Assembly (NCBI GenBank): GCA_012064415.1
Contig: SSNU01000223.1
Span: forward strand, 124,001 to 188,000
Source: Gyrodactylus bullatarudis
Lineage: Eukaryota; Platyhelminthes; Monogenea; Gyrodactylidea; Gyrodactylidae
Direction of reading: 5' to 3'
Length of the DNA stretch: 64,000 nucleotides
Shown here: positions 61,201 through 64,000 of the stretch, piece after piece
Numbering within the stretch: position 1 is the first letter of the stretch
How the letters are laid out: every line of letters begins with the position of its first letter
Translations under genes and position numbers: made by a program
Notes under the pieces: generated by a model
Told to the model about the DNA's origin: nothing
Databases searched by the model: none
The model's input: only the letters and a program-made list of their open reading frames with translations

Positions 61201-63669
61201 GTTAGTTTTTTCGCAATTAGATAAAAAATTAAATTTTGCGTCGATTGATATAACTTTTATATGGGTGAAGTTTTATCGGCTTTCAGAAATTAACGCCAAA
61301 TAAAGGTATTGTTCGAATTTTTGGTTTTTTTTGTTAAATTTTCACCGTGTTTTAGAGGATAAATAGATTTTCCGAAGAAATTTTCACATTTTAAGCAAAG
61401 CTTGCTTCAAAATCGAATAGAAAAAATTTCCTTGTTTTCTGAGATAAACTAACTAAATATTTGTTAAAAACTATTTCTATAATTTATCTGTATGGCAAGA
61501 AAAAATACAAAAATACATTTTTAATTCTGAAGTTTTTTCATTTAAGGCAATTAAATACTCACCTAACTTTCCAGGAATTGCCGATAAATCCAAATGACCC
61601 ACTCCATCTTCTTTAATATTAAAAGACCTTCAAAATGAGGGGCTGGGTGTCATATAAGACTGTTATTTGCACGATTTATTACTGACCAAAGCTCATCGTT
61701 CCTTAGATACTAGGTACTAATCAACATTGACGAATAATAAAAGATATTCTATTTCCAAGCATTATTACTATATTTTAATTGACCAGCAATAGTCAGAAAT
61801 AAAATTTTCTAAATTAATATCACAATATCTTGACTCTAGTGATTCAATCTGTTTCTTGAATCCCAGAGGCAAAGAAAGCAAGGGAATTTATTATTTCCTA
61901 GTTGAAGACCAGACAATAAAGCGATTATTTGGAAATCTATCACAATATAATTATAATTACAGATTAAACGAATTGCCAATTTTAATTAGAGACCACAATG
62001 CAGTATACAATTTACAACTTCACTATTGTAGAAATTCGATGAAGATTTCTTCCTGATTAATCCTATCTAAAATCAGCGAAAATTCTCTACAGAACTGGAA
62101 AATATTATAATATTTAATAATTATAATTATTGACTAGAAGAATAAAATATTTTTGACTTTTAAGAATGTGTAATTATTTTCAAGAATCCTTAGAGCTATT
62201 TGATATGAAGCTGAGAATCAAAACATTCTTTTACAAATAAAGATCTCTCGGCATACTTATCAGTCTGATACACGATTTATTGTTGAGTATATTGAATTTT
62301 ACATTTAAAATAATCTGGAATGTTTTCATTTAATAACAACTCATGACATTGATAGAGCTTAGCTCAAAGCCATTGTTACTGAACATATGCATTGATGGAA
62401 TTATTTTCTGATTTCATTTATTCCAGGAATTCAAATGTGTTACAATTCTTTTCTCTGACATCATAAACTTTACAAAGATCTGTAGTAAGATTGCACCGAT
62501 TGAAGTCATGGATATGCTCAATAGGATATATGTCATCTTTGATAAGTTGACGGAAAAATACAATGTTTATAAAGTAAGCTTTTCTTTTGTGATTGATAAA
62601 TTGCATTTTGTAAACTAATTTTGTAATTAAAAAAAAGACTTTATCTCAAACTTTAGTAGATAGTGTTCGAACCCCTGTAAATTTGAATTCTTGATAAATA
62701 GATTTCAAGTTTTTTTCAAAAATATAAACTTTTTTCTACTAGAAAAGCACAAGAAATATGAGCGATAGAGCTAAAAATACTGCCTATCCCAATTACTGTA
62801 ATAGACTTTCTTTCTGATGAGGATTAAAAAAAGTATTTTCTAATGCTTAAATGGAAGTAATGGCCCAGTAGCACTTTGAAGGTTAAAATATTTTTCAAGC
62901 TATAATTTATGCCAGATGACATTAAATTTTGGATTCTCACTAAGCTCTCAAAATGGCATTTAAGCAGCTCTACTGTTAATTTGTCAGTTTATCCAATAAG
63001 AAATTTTATTCCACTGAAAAATAAATCTGATGATAAATCGAGAATTCAAAACGAACTATATTAAAGATCAGAAAGGTTGTTGCACGAAACACTTGAAATA
63101 TTAGAACTTTTTGTCTTAAATGAAACATATTTCTTCAACAGTTGAGTTTACATCTTTTCATAGAAACACGCATTGCTAGTTTTTTACAGTTTATGTGTTT
63201 TTTCAAATATCCTATTTGAGAAAAACAATGATATTTTCTAACATGCTAGAAATAAGAGCTGTTATTTTCGTCAGTTTTCTTGAGACTTAGTAACAAACTA
63301 ACATTTTCCAAGAAATAAGGCAGCTTATGATCACAAACTTAGTAACTTGTTAAAAGGTGTCTGATTATTAATATATTGGTATATTTTCTTTATTTTTTCA
63401 ACTACCTGGCAGACGAGCGAATTAAATTAATTCCATCCCTTTTAAAGGAATCTTTCTTAATTCAGTCATTTTATAGGTTGAAACAATCGGCGATGCCTAC
63501 ATGGTCGTGTCAGGTGTTCCCAATCCAAATGAGGATCATGCTGTCCAAATAGCGGATCTTGGCCTTGAAATGATCGATAAACTGAAAAATGTACCACTTT
63601 TACAAAAGTCTCTGTTGAACGAAACCTCTGATCAGTCGACAGTCAGAACTATAAAACACAAAAAGACAA
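43279..63669 (+). CDS. Atypical soluble guanylate cyclase, Gyc-88E/beta type (3' end beyond window)
   Basis: Heme-based gas-sensing enzyme making cGMP in the cytosol; Gyc-88E relatives respond to oxygen and are mostly neuronal. Exons: 43279-44130, 49858-49909, 54278-54386, 59209-59485, 62427-62573, 63477-63669, then a donor GTAGGT; 543 residues so far, phases agree. The start MYGFLLETF is that of beta-type H-NOX domains. The proximal heme ligand His117 is in DDLHEYF, and the YxSxR heme-carboxylate motif is at Tyr146-Ser148-Arg150. The H-NOX-associated domain continues through [11 protein letters not shown]. The linker helix [20 protein letters not shown], with [11 protein letters not shown], is closest to Gyc-88E. 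In the cyclase domain a metal Asp lies in ILFSDIINF, and the guanine-selecting Glu and second metal Asp lie in VETIGDAYM. An insert of about 13 residues follows position 30 ([12 protein letters not shown]). Its introns (up to 5.7 kb) hold most mobile-element relics of the window. Confidence 0.95.
46659..47974. mobile_element. Composite inverted-repeat element, outer arms
   Basis: The arms 46659-46712 and 47909-47974 are inverse copies (GGGTTAATTCCAAAAATCAC at the outside, CCAATATTCACCCCAA at the inside); the right arm has about 10 extra bases. The outer end again has the GGGTTAA form. Inside lies the Penelope-like fragment with its own inverted repeats. The right end abuts the next foldback element directly. 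Confidence 0.7.
46841..47463 (-). mobile_element. Penelope-like element fragment with 133-bp inverted repeats
   Basis: The arms 46841-46973 and 47331-47463 are almost identical inverse copies. Between them a minus-strand frame (47301-47065) encodes [17 protein letters not shown], then [19 protein letters not shown]. This is the segment at the end of the GIY-YIG endonuclease domain of Penelope-like retroelements. No reverse transcriptase is left. Penelope elements are known to carry terminal repeats in direct or inverted order, so the arms may be such repeats. Each arm holds ACTGAAGAAGGC followed about 20 bases later by CGAAACGTTTGG, a phrase common at Penelope ends. Confidence 0.65.
47975..48655. 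repeat. Foldback family A element
   Basis: Starts AAACCTAATTGACATGAAGA and ends with the inverse TCTTCTTGTCAATTAGGTTT. The two halves are near-perfect inverse copies around a centre near 48350 (TTTTGCAGGTGAATTCGAAT). It begins exactly where the composite element ends. Confidence 0.85.
48716..49436. repeat. Foldback family A element
   Basis: Left end CAATGAAGATGAGAATTTCC, right end the inverse reading TTCATGTCAGTTAGGTTT. The centre near 49140 has CCTGCAGGCGAATTCG. The arms are inverse over about 300 bp with a gap in the right arm. It lies 60 bp from the previous copy. Confidence 0.8.
50336..51212. repeat. Inverted-repeat unit around an integrase fragment
   Basis: The arms at about 50336-50418 and 51130-51212 are inverse copies (AGTACGAAATTAGTTTATCC against its complement). 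They bracket a minus-strand integrase C-terminal fragment. The right arm overlaps the end of the hAT relic, so the unit may have formed by a local inverted duplication. Confidence 0.65.
50568..50880 (-). pseudogene. Integrase C-terminal fragment (KRBA2/gypsy-like)
   Basis: In minus-strand sense the frame reads [18 protein letters not shown], then a segment ending [14 protein letters not shown], then [21 protein letters not shown]. This matches the closing part of integrases of the KRBA2-like group related to gypsy or GINGER elements: a KLGT-G-L strand, R-QF, then IS-R-AA and GGQGF. Upstream, [12 protein letters not shown] belongs to the same frame but a TGA interrupts it at about 50821. The catalytic core is absent, so it is a relic. 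Confidence 0.6.
51203..52050 (-). pseudogene. hAT-family transposase relic
   Basis: Fragments in the minus-strand frames spell parts of a hAT transposase in order: [17 protein letters not shown] (the usual PFSIVE box), then after a frameshift [10 protein letters not shown], then [15 protein letters not shown] (the TRWNST box), and a 158-codon open stretch (51679-51203) with the helical region [19 protein letters not shown]. Stops and frameshifts break it, and the dimerisation C-terminus is missing. The element is inactive. Confidence 0.65.
52180..52782. repeat. Foldback family E element inside a decayed Penelope-like copy
   Basis: The left arm 52180-52221 (ACAGAAAAATTATTTTTATT, then GGAACACGAGTAATTACTAG) is inverted at 52723-52782, where part of the arm is duplicated. 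The flanks on both sides (52120-52180 and 52840-52900) resemble the arm and interior of the Penelope-like unit at 46841-47463, so this element interrupted an older copy of it. Confidence 0.6.
53679..53718. repeat. Cluster of two short palindromes
   Basis: TCAGTGTATACTATACACTG plus A (53679-53699) is a perfect inverted repeat about one central base. It is followed four bases later by a second hairpin with arms TCAGTGT/ACACTGA (53703-53718). The flanks share AATGTGGAAACT on each side as a direct repeat, which fits a small insertion with target duplication. Confidence 0.5.
54478..55066. repeat. Foldback family B element
   Basis: Left arm AATTAAGTTGGGAATCTATG followed by TTTTTACGAAAACCTCG. The inverse at about 55015-55066 ends ATACCCAACTTTATTTT. 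The interior is diverged from the other copies. Confidence 0.75.
55446..55795. repeat. Foldback family B-like element, short and diverged
   Basis: Left arm AATATGAAGATGGGAATTTA; the inverse on the right is AAAAATGAGAATTTCGCTC. The left end (TAATATGAAGATGGGAATTT) is intermediate between family A and family B ends. Confidence 0.55.
56539..57129. mobile_element. 591-bp nonautonomous DNA transposon with 22-bp terminal inverted repeats
   Basis: Left AGTATAGCAGGCGTTACACA (from 56539) and right TGTGTAACGCCTACTATACT (ending 57129) are inverse copies with one mismatch. Inside the ends both sides carry a further AAAAAATTGCGG/CCGC-like pair. The middle (56800-56875) is GC-richer than its surroundings and holds GCCTGGCAAAT twice. 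No transposase is present. The superfamily is uncertain. Confidence 0.7.
57896..58180. repeat. Foldback family B, one-armed partial copy
   Basis: Starts GCTATGAAGTTGGGAATCTC and runs through the family B arm and into interior sequence (GATCAAAAGAGTTATTTCAA). No matching inverted right arm is found. Confidence 0.55.
58528..58879 (-). pseudogene. Penelope-like GIY-YIG endonuclease fragment between short direct repeats
   Basis: The minus-strand frame 58848-58666 encodes [20 protein letters not shown], then AEDHLKK and [12 protein letters not shown]: the GIY-YIG fold of Penelope-like elements (consensus C-CGA-YIG-T-R-L--R--EH). The glycine of YIG is replaced by serine. The fragment is flanked by two direct copies of a roughly 44-bp sequence (58528-58571 and 58836-58879) containing ACCCATACATCTATGCTGTC. 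No reverse transcriptase remains. Confidence 0.65.
59486..62426 (+). other. Intron 4 of the guanylate cyclase gene
   Basis: 2.9 kb. Its main content is a minus-strand LINE relic (59750-61060). From 61060 to 62426 the DNA is AT-rich and unassigned; the small frame at 61856-62056 is not convincing. Confidence 0.65.
59750..61060 (-). pseudogene. LINE reverse-transcriptase relic (jockey/CR1-like)
   Basis: The minus-strand frame 61023-60508 (171 codons) carries the middle of a non-LTR reverse transcriptase: [20 protein letters not shown], then [20 protein letters not shown]. The catalytic YADD is replaced by YAHG, so the enzyme is dead. Further along the same strand, at about 59990-59850, the tail [20 protein letters not shown] and [13 protein letters not shown] appears in another frame. 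Together they show a decayed copy about 1.3 kb long inside a cyclase intron, in reverse orientation to the host gene. Confidence 0.8.
62574..63476 (+). other. Intron 5 of the guanylate cyclase gene
   Basis: 903 bp, GTAAGC donor and TTTATAG acceptor, splitting the cyclase domain between NVYK and VETIGD. No repeat family is recognised. Confidence 0.7.
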
Positions 63670-64000
63670 GTAGGTTATGAGTAGATGGAGACGAAAAAAT
63701 AATTATTCACAAAAATCTATATTTTTCCATCAAGAAATAAATATTTTAAAACTTAGATGAAAAATAATTGATTCTTAAGAGAAATTTTCAGATTTTGAGT
63801 TGGCACCAAATTTACATTTTTTGAACTTTCAAAAAATTGCTGGTTTCAGAGGTTGGAAGCCATCAAAAGGATTTCGATAAGACAGGAAAACCGATTATCA
63901 TCATAAAAAGTGTGATAAACTCATTAAACTTTAACGGATTTAGAAAATTGAAAGATGATTTATTATTAGGTTTCATTAAAATAAAAGTGTCATCAACATA
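63670..64000 (+). other. Start of intron 6 of the guanylate cyclase gene, to the window edge
   Basis: Begins GTAGGT after codon Lys-Thr. From about 63715 to 63960 the sequence resembles decayed family B foldback DNA (TTTTCCATCAAG and TTGGCACCAAATTTACATTT). The remaining cyclase exons should lie beyond the window. Confidence 0.55.

Noticed and set aside
61856..62056. 66-codon open frame in cyclase intron 4
   Set aside because: No domain and no splice phase that fits the cyclase protein, which continues cleanly from 59485 to 62427.
1..64000. CRISPR arrays, bacterial operons, ribosome binding sites, phage or plasmid features
   Set aside because: The intron structure, animal gene families and transposon types show eukaryotic nuclear DNA; no regularly spaced direct-repeat array is present.

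Overview
This is AT-rich nuclear DNA from an invertebrate animal. The genes are split by spliceosomal GT..AG introns and are all of animal type: a tailless/NR2E1 nuclear receptor with the P-box CDGCAG usual in arthropod tailless, an atypical (Gyc-88E-like) soluble guanylate cyclase, a TBC1D12/14-type RabGAP, V-ATPase subunit C and tRNA-splicing endonuclease SEN2. I read it as a protostome, perhaps an arthropod or another ecdysozoan. The species cannot be fixed from sequence alone. Most coding regions are broken into exons, so the gene models below were joined by hand from splice sites, reading-frame phase and protein family.

Layout. 1-4.8 kb: gene-poor, with a decayed mariner/LINE chimera and a TTAACCC-type transposon end. 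4.8-13.8 kb (+): tailless, six exons, with a 5.5 kb intron that lacks the repeats found elsewhere. 14.6-15.2 kb (+): an unrecognised two-helix membrane protein. 15.5-23.5 kb (+): the TBC RabGAP, five exons. 27.0-30.2 kb (-): a leucine-rich-repeat protein. 30.28-31.0 kb (+): SEN2, whose start codon lies 81 bp from the LRR start codon on the other strand. 31.1-31.5 kb (-): a small acidic protein. 32.0-33.2 kb (-): V-ATPase subunit C. 33.5-43.1 kb (+): an eight-exon coiled-coil plus fibronectin-III protein resembling RIM-binding proteins. 43.3 kb to the right edge (+): the soluble guanylate cyclase, six exons seen, 3' end outside the window.

Two features stand out. First, several introns are extremely short: 23 nt (SEN2), 25 nt (TBC gene), 30 nt (V-ATPase C), 37 nt (LRR gene) and 45 nt (SEN2). 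Each is supported by protein homology across the junction, and they sit beside multi-kilobase introns in the same or neighbouring genes. Second, the long introns and intergenic spaces are filled with families of inverted-repeat (foldback) elements that are often nested in one another. Two families share related ends (TAATTGAYATGAAG-type). There are also TTAA-bounded MITE-like elements with a perfect 18-bp palindrome just inside the end, and decayed mariner, hAT, KRBA2-like integrase, Penelope-like and LINE fragments.

The genes are not an operon. They are a mix of developmental, signalling and housekeeping functions. The 30-33.5 kb part is a compact housekeeping cluster with tiny introns, and it is flanked by repeat-inflated genes.
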